Below are positions 10,609 through 22,562 of a stretch of 64,000 nt of DNA, piece after piece; the stretch's first letter is position 1, and each line of letters begins with the position of its first letter. Both the position numbers and the translations under genes were made by a program. The DNA is from Stromatinia cepivora (taxonomy: Eukaryota > Ascomycota > Leotiomycetes > Helotiales > Sclerotiniaceae), in NCBI GenBank assembly GCA_014898415.1, contig RCTD01000015.1:1425942-1489941 (forward strand), in the 5' to 3' direction. The notes beneath the pieces were generated by a model. It did no database searches, had not been told where the DNA came from, and saw nothing but the letters and a program-made list of their open reading frames with translations.

Positions 10609-12279
10609 ATGAATTCCATTCGCAAATGGGCAAGGAGAAATAGAACTCCCCTTGCGATTGGATTTGGGGTGATTGGTGTAGGCTATGTAGCGACTCAATA
10701 TGTGTTGGGAAAGATTTCGGATGCTCGACAACGCATGAGTAGTGATCGTATAGCTCGAGAGAAGTATGTTCTAGTATCCACTGAGATGAGATCATGAACT
10801 CGTGCTTATCCACCTATTCTTAGTCTCCGCCGTCGATTTGAACAAAATCAAGAAGATTGCACCTACACTGTCTTAGCCCTCCTTCCCACAGCCACCGAGA
10901 ACATTCTCGCAGAATTGAAAACCGAGAGGATCACCGATGAGTTGCAGCAGCAGAAAGCTGCGAAGCAGGCACGAAATGGAGAAGGTCGCCGATCAGATTG
11001 GGGTTCCAGTCCTCCGAGCATTACCGATGACGATGGTAGAAGTATGGCGAGTTTCAGTGATAGTGGAATGCATATAAGTCAACTCGGGATACCTTCAGGA
11101 TTAGAGTTAGGTGTAGATGGAGCGCAAGATGGAGGGCAACAAGGAGAACAGCAAGTACAGAGGGTTAAAAGGTCGAAGATGCAGTTGTGGAACGATCTTA
11201 AGATTAGTTGTGAGCTAATTGGGTTCATCTTCCCAATTCATTGCTGACATGTGCTAGCTATCACGCGATCATTCACTTTGATATATACGCTCTCTCTTCT
11301 CACACTCCTCACGCGAATACAGCTCAATCTCCTAGGGCGTCGCAGTTACCTTTCGAGTGTAGTCTCCCTGGCTACTGGTGGCGTGGAGCAGTCGACGATT
11401 AATTTGGAGAACCACGATGATGATAATTCGGATCAAGCATATGGAAACGATTTCGAAACGAATAGACGATACCTGACATTCAGCTGGTGGTTACTTCATA
11501 GAGGGTGGAGGGATGTTATGTATAAGGTCGAAGCTGCAGTGAAAGAAGTATTCAGGGACACTTCCATCAGAGAAGAGCTTACCATGGCCAAGTTCTCTGA
11601 GTTGACGCTCGAGGTTCGCAAAAAGGTAGAAGGGGCCACCCCCGAGGACAGACAGGCGACTCGCTGGCTGCAGTACCTTCTGCCACCACGAGACCAAGAA
11701 GATTTTGTTATCAAAGAATCTGGCATGAAAACCATGGAGCCTGAGACCCCTTCATCCTCCCCTGTGTCGCCTTTGAGGCGACTACTTGATGAGACTTCGG
11801 ATCTTATCGACTCTCCACCGTTCTCTCACGTTCTGACTATGCTTCTCGACGCTGGCTTCTCCACTCTTGTTGAACAAAAGATAGCCCAGCAAAGTTTCAA
11901 GATTCCTTCTCAACCAGATGATACTCGTTTTACGGAAGTCGTTGAGCCAAAACCGGTAAAACTTCCATTAATATTGGCTGTCCTCACTAGACAGGCACAT
12001 TCTATAGGAAACGGTGTGCCTAATGAATATCTTCAAGCCATGGAGCAGGTTAGGGAGTTGGAAGCTTTTGCCGCTGTGGTTTACTCTAGTCACGAGAACG
12101 AGATCAACCCGGTCGACGATTTTGGAAGTGCTATATTACTGCCGAAGAATGGCTTGGGCGAATCTGAGATAAATGCCGTGGCTTCTAATGGCCAAGATAG
12201 TCTCATAGATGTGGGGACCGCAAGCAGATTTGAAAGTGCATGGGGGAAAGCGGTAGAGCCCGCGGACAGGGCGACATAA
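10609..12279 (+). CDS. PEX3: Peroxisomal biogenesis factor 3 (Pex3)
   Basis: Integral peroxisomal membrane protein that receives Pex19 with newly made membrane proteins and is also used in pexophagy and inheritance. Exons 10609-10763, 10824-11209 and 11258-12279 give 520 aa. An N-terminal basic segment (RKWARRNRTP) precedes the transmembrane anchor (LAIGFGVIGVGYVATQYVLG), then KISDARQRMSSDRIAREKNL and RRRFEQNQEDCTYTVLALLP, the Pex3 signature. Exon 3 opens with TRSFTLIYTLSLLTLLTRIQ and carries LNLLGRRSYLSSV soon after. An acidic low-complexity insertion lies at about residues 100-160. The second donor is taken as GTGAGC at 11,210, which gives LKISSITRSF. Confidence 0.95.
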
Positions 12280-12797
12280 TTGTAGATTGTATGTCGATGA
12301 CGTTTATACAAACTTGAAAGAATATTGGAATATGGGAATCATTACTGGGCAAGGTTGCGGGAAATTTGTTAAGGCGAGGAAGAAATGAGTTATGTAAAAG
12401 ATACCAAAATAATGGCATAATTATATCATCCTTTTAGACTATGAGACATCTACCATCTACACTGTCTAATTTGGCTCCCGTTTGACATGTATGCCATGAT
12501 CGCGGTTGAAAGTCCAGAATGCGAGGCATTCTAGCGTGGGAGACCACTGGATTGTCGCACTAATTTGGACGGCATCCATACTGAGATTTGGTTCACCTAA
12601 AACTGGATGTGTTCGTGATTTCGTATGGACTCGTTGCCAACTCCCAATTCTATGAGTGTCCCTTTTAACCTCGACTCCAATATCCCCCTAACGCCTCCGC
12701 CTGCTACTATGTCTTGTTGTACTATCGTTCATATTAAATTATATACGACACTGAATCCACTGTGTGTAAATCACCAGGCTCTAACGGGTATTGGACC
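12280..12797. other. Convergent intergenic region PEX3/BET5
   Basis: 518 bp between two stop codons; 3' untranslated regions are expected here and nothing else is recognised. Confidence 0.5.
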
Positions 12798-13434
12798 TCA
12801 AAGAACGCCTTTGACGAATTGGTCAAGCGCCAACTCGAAGAGCTCGTTCGCAACCCCTTCACCTCCAGGATGTTCGACAGGGGATAAAGGGTTCTTGACA
12901 ACTGCAAAGTATCAGTACATATGCAAGGATGGCATTGGGGAGCAGCCATACCGAATTCCACATACAGATTGACATAAATCTGATGTAGCACCTGCCTCAT
13001 AGTTGGAGTTTGTGTGTCCGTAAGCATCACGAACTTGATATTCGTTGGTGTCTCATAATAATGTAGCTTGTACTGTCCGGTTCGAAAGGATATGAAGCTA
13101 TCATCGGGTCCTCCCAACTTCCTCACCATGTTCCGCAGCGAGAATATAGTTCCAAATATCAATTTCGCATCATCTTGCGCACTCAACCTCCCTGGGCGAC
13201 TCTTCGGGGCAGCAAGTTCTGGCGCATTGATGGGAGGTACAGCACTGGAGTTGCTGGAGCCAGAGATTGGTCGCGCGGTTGCGGTGGTGGTGGAGATGGG
13301 TCGCTCATTATTGCGGTGCCAGAGTTTGGAATAGATGCATTCGGCTGAGGCATATGGTTAGTGTTGATTGGAAATTTTAAAATGTGTAATGACTTACTGT
13401 GCCTATCGAATATGTAAAAGGAATAGACAACCAT
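12798..13434 (-). CDS. BET5: TRAPP complex subunit Bet5 (TRAPPC1)
   Basis: Longin-type core subunit of the TRAPP complexes, the exchange factors for Ypt1/Rab1 in ER-to-Golgi transport. Exons 13434-13398, 13344-12952 and 12901-12798 give 177 aa. It starts MVVYSFYIFDRH, continues across the intron as TECIYSKLWHR, and has the diagnostic FRTGQYKLHYYETPTNIKFV and LHQIYVNLYVEF strings, with a C-terminal ELFELALDQFVKGVL helix. Between strand 2 and the first helix there is a Ser/Thr/Pro/Ala-rich insertion of about 40 residues, typical of filamentous fungi and absent from the animal form. Divergent from the CaMKK-like gene with 426 bp between starts. Confidence 0.93.
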
Positions 13435-13860
13435 ATTGAGAATGAATGTAATGTATGTACTTAGTCTGAAGTACTATTTGTTGTTGATATATTCCCTTGG
13501 ATACACTCTCAGCCTTAAGTTATTAATGACAAGGCTTTGTATGTCCTTATGTATGGTAAGGATGGATTTAACGTTGAATACTCCGTAATAGGCTTTAATT
13601 TAGTACCAGTTTCACAATTTCAATGATAGTGCATGCTAAATGCACGCTAATTTTAAGCTAAGCAAGCCTTATCCCGAGAATCCCAGGGATCGGCCAGCCC
13701 CTTGATCAAAGCTCCTCATTCGTCGGAATAATTTTTGATAGCCTCACCATTCTATCTTACCCTTTCTTCCCCAAATATTTATCTCTTTGTCTTTCATTCT
13801 CTCAACCTTCAAGATAGCTGGCCTTCAGATATGAGGGGAAATATTTAACTCTTTACAAAA

Positions 13861-16471
13861 ATGTCTTCATTCGCTGGCGATTGTGAAAAACCAGGTCATC
13901 CGGGTGACATTACCCAGAAAGAGGCTGATGCGGGCATTCTTCCTTCTCATGGTGTGTGAGACTTTTCGATTGTCGACCATAACCACAAAAAATCCCCATA
14001 GTGTGAGCTAACTTAACAACTACATAGGCATTTCACTTGCTATACCAGGTGAACTAGTCGATGGCCGCCCACCTATGGTACAATATCTGTAAATGGCCCC
14101 CGACAAACCCCTCCTTATCTTTATCTCCCGCTAATTGATCTTCGAGGTCCGCCCCCGCATACCAAAGCCCTCTTCGACATCACCGTCGCAGTGCTTCTGT
14201 GCACCGGGAAGTAAAGGTTCGCTACAAGTCCAGCAAGCCACCTATCTGCAGTAGATATATACTGATTGCATAAAGGAAACGCTTGATGCAAGATCAGAGT
14301 ACATGAACAATGAACAAGATGGGAGAGCTGAACATCACATTAACCAATATATCATCAAGGATGAAATTGGTAGGGGATCTTTTGGAGCTGTTCATTTAGC
14401 GGTGGATCAGTACGGAAGGGAATTTGTAAGGGCTTCTGTCTTAAGCCATTAACTATTGGTTTAATATTGGGCACATAGGCAGTCAAAGAGTTCTCAAAAT
14501 CAAGGTTACGGAAAAGAGCACAATCGAATATCCTTCGAAGACCGCATTTCGTGAGACGACCAGGACATCTCGCAGCGGGAAGCGGACTCAACTCTCCTTT
14601 GCATCGCCATTCGGCCTCTGATATTCACATCGATGAACAACAGGGAAATCCTCTGTATTTGATAAAAGAGGAAATCGCCATCATGAAGAAATTGAATCAT
14701 CCGAACCTTGTCAGTTTAATAGAGGTGTTGGATGATCCGGAGGAGGATTCACTTTACATGGTTCTGGAGATGTGTAAGAAAGGAGTCGTTATGAAGGTCG
14801 GGCTTGGAGAAAAGGCAGATCCATATGACGTTGAAAGTTGCAGATGCTGGTTTAGAGATCTAATCCTTGGCATTGAATATCGTGGGTACTTTTAGGATTT
14901 CTGTATTGACTTAAAGGCTGACATCACGAAGTTCATGCTCAAGGCGTCGTGCACCGGGACATCAAGCCGGATAATTTACTTTTGACCGAGGACGATGTTC
15001 TGAAAGTTGTGGATTTTGGAGTTTCGGAGATGTTCGAGAAAGCTTCAGACATGATGACGGCCAAATCTACAGGATCTCCGGCTTTCCTGCCGCCAGAGTT
15101 GTGTATCACGAAGCATGGCGATGTCTCCGGAAGAGCGGCTGATATCTGGTCCATGGGAGTCTCACTATATTGTCTGCGCTTCGGTCATATACCTTTCGAG
15201 CAAACCGGAGTTCTTGAATTGTACGAAGCAATCAAGAACGATGAACTTGAATACGAGCCAAATATTGACCCTCAGTTTGTCGATTTAATGAGAAAACTTC
15301 TCGAGAAAGATCCTAAAAAACGAATCACCATGGACGACACCCGCGTATGCCCCCCCTACATTTTTCGTGCCCGAAATTGGCTGACACCTTGCAGGAGCAC
15401 CCTTGGGTAACCAATAATGGAAGTGATCCTTTGCTATCAAAGGAGGACAATATAGCAACCTTGGTTGAGCCGCCAAGTGAAACTGAGGTCAATCATGCAA
15501 TAACCACTAGAATGAGAGGTCTTCTCGCAGTTATGAAAGCCGTGAAGAAATTCAAGGCAAAATTAGAGCAGAGAAGACCCAATGCCATCTCTGAGACTTT
15601 AGGCAAAGGTATTCGTGTTCTGCATCCATCAATGGGGATGGATGAGCAAAGGGAATCGGCGCTTCATAGGTCTAAAAGTTCAGATCTCGAGGATAGACGC
15701 ATAATTGAGGGTGCGCTTGCTGCTGAAGGTGTCCACCATGATGGCACATATCCGTCAGCTGATGGTACTAGAACTATAGCGAGTCGGATGGACTCTTCTA
15801 GTACGATTGTAGCGGATGAAGAGCCCATAGGCAAAATTTATTCACATCAGAAGATTGCAAAAACTGATTCATCTGATTCGATAACAAAACGTCCAGAGCT
15901 TCGGGAGCAGCACTCTGGTGACAAGGGACATGCTCATGATCCTTTGGATGAACAGCCTCTATATTTAGGAATTGGAGCGGGGCTTGGCGGGGACGATTCT
16001 CTGGACACGCCAGCTCAAGAATTGATTGCTGAGTCTCCGACAGCAGCCGAGTTCAGCATTTACGACACCGCTTACCAACAAGAGGTCGAGCGGATTCGTG
16101 CTGCCAAAGGGCAGGCCACCACAGTCTATTTGACCCGACGAGTAGATCATAAAAAGGAATATAAAGCCGACCGCTACATGATCAATCTTCCGAATCATGC
16201 GGAAATGAAAGGCCGGATCCAAGAAGGATGGAAAGGTCTCGTGGATCGCGCCCAGGAAAGCAAGAATGAACTTTCCCTCCATGAGAAACTCACTGAGGGT
16301 CATCAAGCGTTCTCAGACCTTGTTTCCAAGGCGGTAGAGAATACAAGAAACATGGGAAGAGATTTCAGTGAGAGGGGTGGGACTACATTTGAAAATGTAG
16401 TGCATGGAGCCATGGAAAAACGAAAGGAGAAAGTTGAAGAAGAGGAGAAAGACGAAGGGGAGAAATCATGA
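13861..16471 (+). CDS. CaMKK/SNF1-activating-type Ser/Thr kinase
   Basis: Upstream kinase of the Ca2+/calmodulin kinase kinase class (relatives: fission yeast Ssp1, budding yeast Sak1/Tos3, Aspergillus CmkC) that activates AMPK/SNF1 and CaMK-type kinases. Seven exons: 13861-13951, 14028-14088, 14147-14216, 14276-14425, 14479-14881, 14932-15344 and 15395-16471, giving 754 aa. The kinase domain shows the P-loop IGRGSFGAVHLA, VAIK-type lysine in FAVKEFSK, catalytic HRDIKPDN, DFG in VDFGVSE and PPE in the P+1 loop. The long RP-rich insert after the lysine strand (about SNILRRPHFVRRPGHL) is the CaMKK hallmark. The C-terminal tail carries LYEAIKNDELEYEPN, a basic KKFKAKLEQRR stretch and a charged coiled region. 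The two smallest exons were placed by frame and family resemblance and are the least certain. Confidence 0.88.
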
Positions 16472-17683
16472 TAGAAATGGTCCATGACAATATTGATGCA
16501 GCAGGCGTTTCACTTCGGCGATGACTTGGCAGATGCATTGATTGATACGACGATTCTTGAATACCATAATTATGCAATGTAAGATAATTATTTTTATTGT
16601 AGTTAGGCATGCACTTGCATATTGGGCTTCTCGAGTTGTTAATTTATATAAGCCTTCAGGTGCGCTTGTTTCGTAATGCACATATCGAACTATATATCTA
16701 GTATGCTCTTCATATTCCATTTCGCAGTGATTCACTCGTTTTTTCGGTTAATGTCTCCATATCCCCCACTGTTCTCCGTCTATCCAGCTTTGCGAAAGGG
16801 GGGGGGAGGGTAGGAGGATAGTGCTATTTCGCTAATGGTACTCGGTCAATGTGAATTCGTACATAATCTTGCCTAACGCCTTCAGACTCAGAGGTAGGTG
16901 ATGATTGTTTTGTCCTAGTGTGAGGAACGGCTTCACTGGATATTTTCTTGAATATTCTGACAACTTGACAACTTGGGCTGGGTAATTGGATGTGATTTCT
17001 CTCTTCTCATTATCTAGGTACTATCTGACCATTTCTCCCTCATATGCAAATGCAAAATATGCATGCAGATTTATCCTTCAAATGTGGATCTCTCATAATG
17101 CGAGCCACAGGCCCGGATACTCTCTCCTTTTCTCTAGAATAAACATCCGCAGCTGAATATCTGTAGCTTTTTGGACTCATCTAAAGAGGCTGCAAAACAA
17201 GAAATGCTGTGCTCTAGGCCTTCTTTAGGGTACTCATTCTTGTCCTTCACGAAGCAATTAATGATGATAAGAGGGCCTCAATATCGTCGTGGTTCTCTTT
17301 CATCCTGCCCGCGTCAGAGACTTAGCATTCAATACTCCCAACCATGCACCCATTTCATTCTGAATATTTCCCTCTTTCCTGTCCTACCCATAAATATCCT
17401 GAACGCCAAATGTCAAATGCCAAATGCCAAATGCTGGTATCATCAAAGTAAACAGAGCAAATAATCTCATCGAAGTGCTTCGTTCCTCCTTAGCTATTCC
17501 GCCTGAATGTTTCTCAAATCTCTCCATGATGATCCTTGAATACCATTGGTTCTCTGGTCATCATCACTCAAATGGTACACATCACCCCTTTGAATGAAGG
17601 CAGGATGGGCCTCGCTTTCTGCATTTCTCCCAGGAACGCAAATGCAGTGAGTATCGGCGAACAAGGTGCAAGAAGGCCGCCGC
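16472..17683. other. Intergenic region
   Basis: 1.2 kb between converging genes. It contains a G-rich run near 16,797-16,808, a short repeat of the octamer CAAATGCC near 17,403-17,432 and short ORFs without recognisable content. No gene is supported. Confidence 0.5.
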
Positions 17684-18202
17684 CTAATCGCTCGAAGCAC
17701 AACCTCTGCATCCGCAACTAACGCATTGAATCTCCTGGTCCTCCTTCAAATCCGCCTTCGGAACCCGACATATGCAAGTAGAGTTAAAGTTTGTCTCCTT
17801 CGTTTGAACGCATTTAAGACAGCATAACTATATCAAAATCCCATTAGTAAATCACTCAAGCATTCATCTACCATCCCATTCCTAGAAAATAAATTAACAT
17901 ACCTTCTCATATCCTTCTTTCTTCCACTTCGCCACGAGCGTCGCATCACACTGGCCATTCTTGACACACCAATCATACAACGCTTTGCTAATCTTCTCTT
18001 CGCAATACATATCCCATACGTATCTACTCCGCTGATGATTTATCTGTGTGATTTCCCAGGTGGCTTGATGGCGGGGACCGGTGGACGGTGGAGCCGCAAT
18101 GGCATCTTTCATTTTGTTGCTGTAGACTAGAAGGGAATCTTCGATGTCGCTGTAGCCTTGGGGAGGAGCTTTGCGCTTGGAGGAGTGGCGGATGGCGGGC
18201 AT
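17684..18202 (-). CDS. BUD31: Pre-mRNA splicing factor Bud31/Cwc14 (G10 family)
   Basis: Zinc-binding protein of the NTC-related part of the activated spliceosome. Exons 18202-17903 and 17827-17684 give 147 aa, the family length. The N-terminus MPAIRHSSKRKAPPQGYSDI and the stretch KALYDWCVKNGQCDATLVAK are G10 signatures. The C-terminus holds the Cys cluster (CCLKCVQTKETNFNSTCIC, then CVSCGCRGCASSD) that binds zinc. The second exon is invisible to a plain ORF scan because the first ORF runs into the intron. Divergent from NDUFA6. Confidence 0.96.
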
Positions 18203-18412
18203 AGTTGCAGTTTTTATGTAGTAGTTGTTATAGTTGTTAGAATGAGGAAATATTCGATGTATTGTTGTTGGACTATCTTTGTGTGGAAAATGAGATTGTA
18301 GTTGTAATGGGTATCAAAGTATATCAATACAGGCGGGGTGAAGCAAGCAAGCAAGGTCTCGAAAATTAATTCGTCAGCCTCGAGCTCCCGGCTTAAAATT
18401 TAAGGTTTGTCA

Positions 18413-18426
18413 TAATCACGTGATTA
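18413..18426. promoter_or_regulatory. TAATCACGTGATTA palindrome (CACGTG E-box)
   Basis: A perfect 14-bp palindrome centred on CACGTG, in the 306-bp divergent promoter between BUD31 and NDUFA6. bHLH factors such as Cbf1 bind CACGTG; use here is inferred from position and symmetry. Confidence 0.6.
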
Positions 18427-18508
18427 GTTTGGATCCGTCGCTTCTATCTATGAACCTCATCTTCTGAGGTTTGATTAGAAGGGAAGAGACCACAACGAAT
18501 CAGCGACA

Positions 18509-19307
18509 ATGGTTATTAATCCTACCTATCTTGCGCAGCGGACGCGCCAGTGTAAGTTCCCTTTCCATACTCTTTGAGTTATGGTACTATGAATTTGTAA
18601 GAGAAGATAAGCTAACTGGTGTGGTAGCCGTTAACTGGACTGATGCGAAATCAAGGGTATTGAAGAGTTATAGAGAATGGATCCGTGCTGTATGTATGCT
18701 CTATATCTGTAGGAAGGATCAGAAGAAGTGGCGGATGAGTAAAAAGCAGGGAAACTGATGGGTATTGATGTAGGCTCCGGAAATCCAAACGATGTACTCG
18801 CTCGGCATGCCGGTTTCACAGTTGAGGACGAAGATGCGGTCGGAGTTTGAAAGGCATAGATATGTGAATCAAATTCAGACGGTGGATAAGCTGTTGTATG
18901 AGAGCCATGCGGAATTTCAGGTACGTTGTAGATATCAGGAGGTTATGTCTGGGGAGTGCCATGGGACTAGATGGAAGAGGCCCTCGGTTTTACGGAGTAC
19001 AGTGCATGATATAGTGAGAGGTCTCGGCACATGGAAAAGAATCGTTGGCATCAGCACAATCTGGAGATGCAGTTGTCGGTTGTTGGATGCATTGGGCTGT
19101 ATATGGAGTCTCTTTTCTGACTTTGTGCCCTTACAGGAGACATTGAACTACTGGAAACAACTTCCTCACGTCTTGAAGTATTTCCGACAAGAAGAAGACC
19201 CAACTGCGAGGCTACCACAAAATTTCATGACCGGTTTCCTGGAGGTATGTCTGCAATTTGCTCCCATCCTCCGTCTATTCTAACCTCAATCACAGGGACG
19301 CAATTAG
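18509..19307 (+). CDS. NDUFA6: Mitochondrial complex I LYR subunit (NDUFA6/B14, 14.8 kDa)
   Basis: Accessory LYR-motif subunit of NADH:ubiquinone oxidoreductase that anchors the mitochondrial acyl-carrier protein to complex I. Five exons: 18509-18551, 18628-18689, 18774-18920, 19137-19244 and 19296-19307, giving 123 aa. The LYR-type motif lies in SRVLKSYREWIRAAPEI, followed by LRTKMRSEFERHRYVNQIQT, DKLLYESHAEFQ and the C-terminal ETLNYWKQLPHVLKYF block. The final coding exon is only 12 nt including the stop (GRN then TAG), so this end is the least certain. No cleavable presequence is seen, as expected for this subunit. Confidence 0.9.
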
Positions 19308-19439
19308 AAGTTGTTATCTTATTTTTGTCGCTTTGTACATATCCCAATGAACCTCAATTGAACTCCATGACATCCTTCCCTTTTATACGCCTTGCCATGC
19401 CTTGTTATCTAAGATATCGTACCCAATATATTACCTGCT

Positions 19440-20088
19440 TTATGTCTCCATCTTAGAGACATGCGCCTCCCGTGCCTCTGTGAACTTATCGGCAACCACA
19501 TCACAAAGATCTATCAAATCATCTAACCCTTTTCTCAAAGCATCTTCAGCCGAATAATCTACCACACGATTAGTCAATTGGCACCATGAGATATGGAACG
19601 GGTGATACTGACCGTATGTTTGAATTCGAACGTTCATTAACTCTTCCGAGGGATGTGGTATTGAATAACCGCAGAACTCGACATCAGGACTGCAATCAAT
19701 ATTATTAGCATAAATCAATCTAAAATTTTAGCAGGCAGCTAGGAATTTGGCATACTTCTTCATGATAATATATCTCAATGCATTCCCCAAAGTATGATCT
19801 TCCTTCTTAAACTCAAAAGAAGCAGCTTTATCCGTCGACCCAGGGAGCTAAATTCCACCAAATTAGCACACCCTCCTACCATAACGGCCACAATGTCTCT
19901 TGGGGGTTTTTCTGCGCTCTTACAATACGAAGTCTCTGTTCTTGGAACATCATCGCGGCGGGGTTGTGCGGATCTTCGCGCATGAGGATCTCGCCTTCAG
20001 ACTCTGCGGGTACCTCGTCCATCGATACATCCTCTGCGGGGGCAGATGCAGGTGCTTCTGCCTCTGCTTCCTTCTTTCGTGGTGCCAT
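19440..20088 (-). CDS. RPC19: RNA polymerase I/III shared subunit AC19 (Rpc19)
   Basis: Rpb11/alpha-like subunit that dimerises with AC40 to nucleate assembly of RNA polymerases I and III. Exons 20088-19924, 19847-19756 and 19689-19440 give 168 aa. An acidic Ala/Glu-rich N-terminus precedes FEFKKEDHTLGNALRYII, the universally conserved alpha-like motif, then NPDVEFCGYSIPHPSEELMN and VRIQTYG. The core motif lies in the middle exon, which is too short to show as an ORF. The C-terminus DLCDVVADKFTEA is the usual helix. A CACGTG lies at 20,197-20,202, about 110 bp upstream of the start. Confidence 0.94.
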
Positions 20089-20196
20089 TATTGAGTTATT
20101 TGGGAGAGTATTATCGTGAGATGGATGGGCGCAAAGGGAATGTCTGATTGGGGAAAGAACTGCAAGATTGATAATTTTGATAAATTTTATCTATGT

Positions 20197-20202
20197 CACG
20201 TG
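20197..20202. promoter_or_regulatory. CACGTG box upstream of RPC19
   Basis: Core hexamer in the context GTCACGTGCT, 109 bp before the RPC19 start. Regulatory use is inferred; the same hexamer occurs in two other promoters in this block. Confidence 0.4.
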
Positions 20203-21334
20203 CTGATAAGGGATCTTGAATTTTCTTGTTTAAGCCTGAGGTTATTTATTTTTCTATTTTAGGTGCAGGTGGGATTTTCCCCTTCCTGGAAACCGACGAA
20301 TTTTCCCATTTGGAAAGTTTTTATCTATCTATTTCCCACTGGGATCCTATAGCTTTCTAGGAGGGGTATGATTAATTCCTTTGGTATTCTTCTCCATTTC
20401 TGGAATTTCGAATAATGTTTGGAAGTCCAACAGAGCGGGTGGTCCTCCATATAAGCCTTGGTGGCAGCCATAACTACCCTACAAACTTCCGCAACGGCTT
20501 CTCAATCATCCAAGAAATGTACAGCTCGATAGAATAATATATGGCAAAATGGTGTTGCAGATTCGTTCGAATTAATCCTTTTATGATTAAACATAATATT
20601 AAAATTAGTATTATCAAAAAGTGAAAATATATTCTTTATATTAGACGCGAAACGATGACATCGGTATCTCTAGTATATATTATTTATTTTATCAAGAAAG
20701 TATTGAGTATATAAATCTATTAAAACTGAAGAGGATTGTAGAAAGATATAGTCTATTAAGCAGCACATTCTGAATAGGCAATGATGTAACGGATAATCTA
20801 GATAACCCATTCAATGAGACTATGTGTAGCAAAGCTATGTATATTAATTCAATGGTAGCCAAGAAAACGGAGGGCCAGGCACCTGTTTTTATACATGACG
20901 ATTTTCAACGCTATAGGAACAGAGCTTCGACTGAAATCCAAGATTGGAAGCTCGAGGATGACTATTTTTATATAGCTATTATCGATTGGGAGGATGGCGG
21001 TTGGTTGGTATCCAGTAGGATTTGGAATGATGGTTGGTATGGATGGATTGATAAGAGCTGGAGTCCGTTCTATAATGAGTATGTGTGGATGTAGATGTTT
21101 TGTATAGAATTCTGGTTATGGGAATTCTCATGATAATTCTCATTGTTAATATCTTATATCATTTCAAGATTATATAAGATAACTAATACTTTGAAAAAAC
21201 TTGGCAGTTTCTATAGAATGAGGTGCTGTATGGCAAGCAGGCATCTACAGCAATCTGTGGCAGTTGAGTGTGGCAACATCGAGTGTTAGAAGAAGGCCTT
21301 AATATTTGAACCTATATGCCAATCAAAGTAGGCA
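20203..21334. other. Gene-poor, locally AT-rich stretch
   Basis: Mostly non-coding. From about 20,560 to 20,760 the base composition falls to an AT-rich state with few CpG-like contexts, resembling a small RIP-affected relic, but no repeat partner can be recognised in the window. One uncertain ORF (20,822-21,094) is listed separately. Confidence 0.4.
20822..21094 (+). CDS. Uncertain small ORF, 90 aa
   Basis: Unrecognised. The predicted product is rich in aromatic residues (WLVSSRIWNDGWYGWIDKSW) and acidic residues. It sits beside an AT-rich patch with no neighbour that would suggest a role. It could be a remnant of a larger gene, a small secreted-type gene missing its signal peptide, or chance; no intron or start context supports it. 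Confidence 0.2.
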   Translation: MCSKAMYINSMVAKKTEGQAPVFIHDDFQRYRNRASTEIQDWKLEDDYFYIAIIDWEDGGWLVSSRIWNDGWYGWIDKSWSPFYNEYVWM

Positions 21335-21342
21335 CTCATGGC

Positions 21343-21559
21343 CAGGGTATCCAATAGTCCGGACTGCAGTCCAACAATGAGAATCTATTTGGGATATTCA
21401 AATAATGAATTATATTTAAATATTTATAACTTTTTAAATATTAAATATGATTTAAATATTCAAATAATTTGAAACATTGAATTGTATTCAAACATTCAAA
21501 GAATTTCGATTATTGAAAGCTTAAATCTAGTCTGCCAATCCGGACTATTGGACACCCTG
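21343..21559. mobile_element. hAT-type MITE with 8-bp target-site duplication
   Basis: A 217-bp non-coding element begins CAGGGTATCCAATAGTCC and ends with its inverted complement (GGACTATTGGACACCCTG). The inverted repeats match for about 20 bp with one difference. It is flanked on both sides by the exact octamer CTCATGGC (21,335-21,342 and 21,560-21,567). An 8-bp duplication plus CAGGG...CCCTG ends is diagnostic of hAT transposons. The interior is AT-rich with stem-forming repeats and no transposase, so it is non-autonomous and must have been moved by a transposase encoded elsewhere. Confidence 0.9.
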
Positions 21560-21567
21560 CTCATGGC

Positions 21568-22562
21568 CTCCCTCCATCCTCGACCCTTCACCCAATCCAA
21601 CCCCTTTAGTAGAGTACGGCTATCCCCCCATCCCTGGGATCGGAGAACGTTTGCCTGGTTGGTTACTCCGACATGCCAAGATTCATCAAGACGAATGCCG
21701 AGCCTGTTTCCTTTATCAAGTCTTTGACAATGTTTAAGCCAGTTTGAATTATGATCACAAAAAAGCTAAACAGTCAGATATATCCCATCGGCTTCAGAAA
21801 ATCTCAAAAGGCTTCTCAGCATCGTATCCCAAAGAACTACTCTGGTATCGCCAGTGTTTTCGAAGGAATTTCTCTACCCCAAAAGAAAACAGTTTGATGA
21901 TTGATGGGCTGAAGAGAATTGAGACGTTGTCAGAGGTGGACCAATGAAACCATCCAGGCTTTGGCGGACAGAGGTTGTTCTGGATACAAGCGCTACTGAC
22001 GTTGCATCTGCTTAGACCTTATCAGGCTATAGCAACCCTGTAAGGCTGGGTGAATGCGCTTCAAGCAATTGCTAGCACTCAGAGGATCCAAGTCTCAAAA
22101 TCGATGCATCAGGATTCAACTAATAAACTCCCTTCACTTCCCTTATTTCAATCCGACGAAACGAAGATACAAAACATAACCGCGAAGCAAAGTAAAAGTC
22201 AATATGTATTCGTAAAAAAGCCAGCTTCTTGGTAAGACCTCCACCAAGATTCATATACAAAATTGCTCTAGCAACAAATGTGTGAGGATCGTATATAGTA
22301 AACGAGATATACTCCTGAAAAACACACCTTTGCAACGGAGCATCGCCAGACTTTGTGTGTGGAACATGCCGTCAGAGACGATGGCTGCATGCAATAAGAG
22401 TCAGAGGGTAGTGTGTTTTAATATACCGATGAGAAATAAGAAATCCGTTTGTTTTTCTTTGTGTTTCATTTTACTGGTGAAAGCTTGCGTATCTGCGCTG
22501 TCACTATCGGAATCATCTTGGCCAACTCTTTCACAGCATCTTCTTCATGTGGAGAAGTTTGA
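21568..22562. other. Intergenic region with short unsupported ORFs
   Basis: Several ORFs of 60-100 codons occur but none carries a recognisable domain, and their frames do not join by clear splice sites. No gene is called. Confidence 0.4.
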
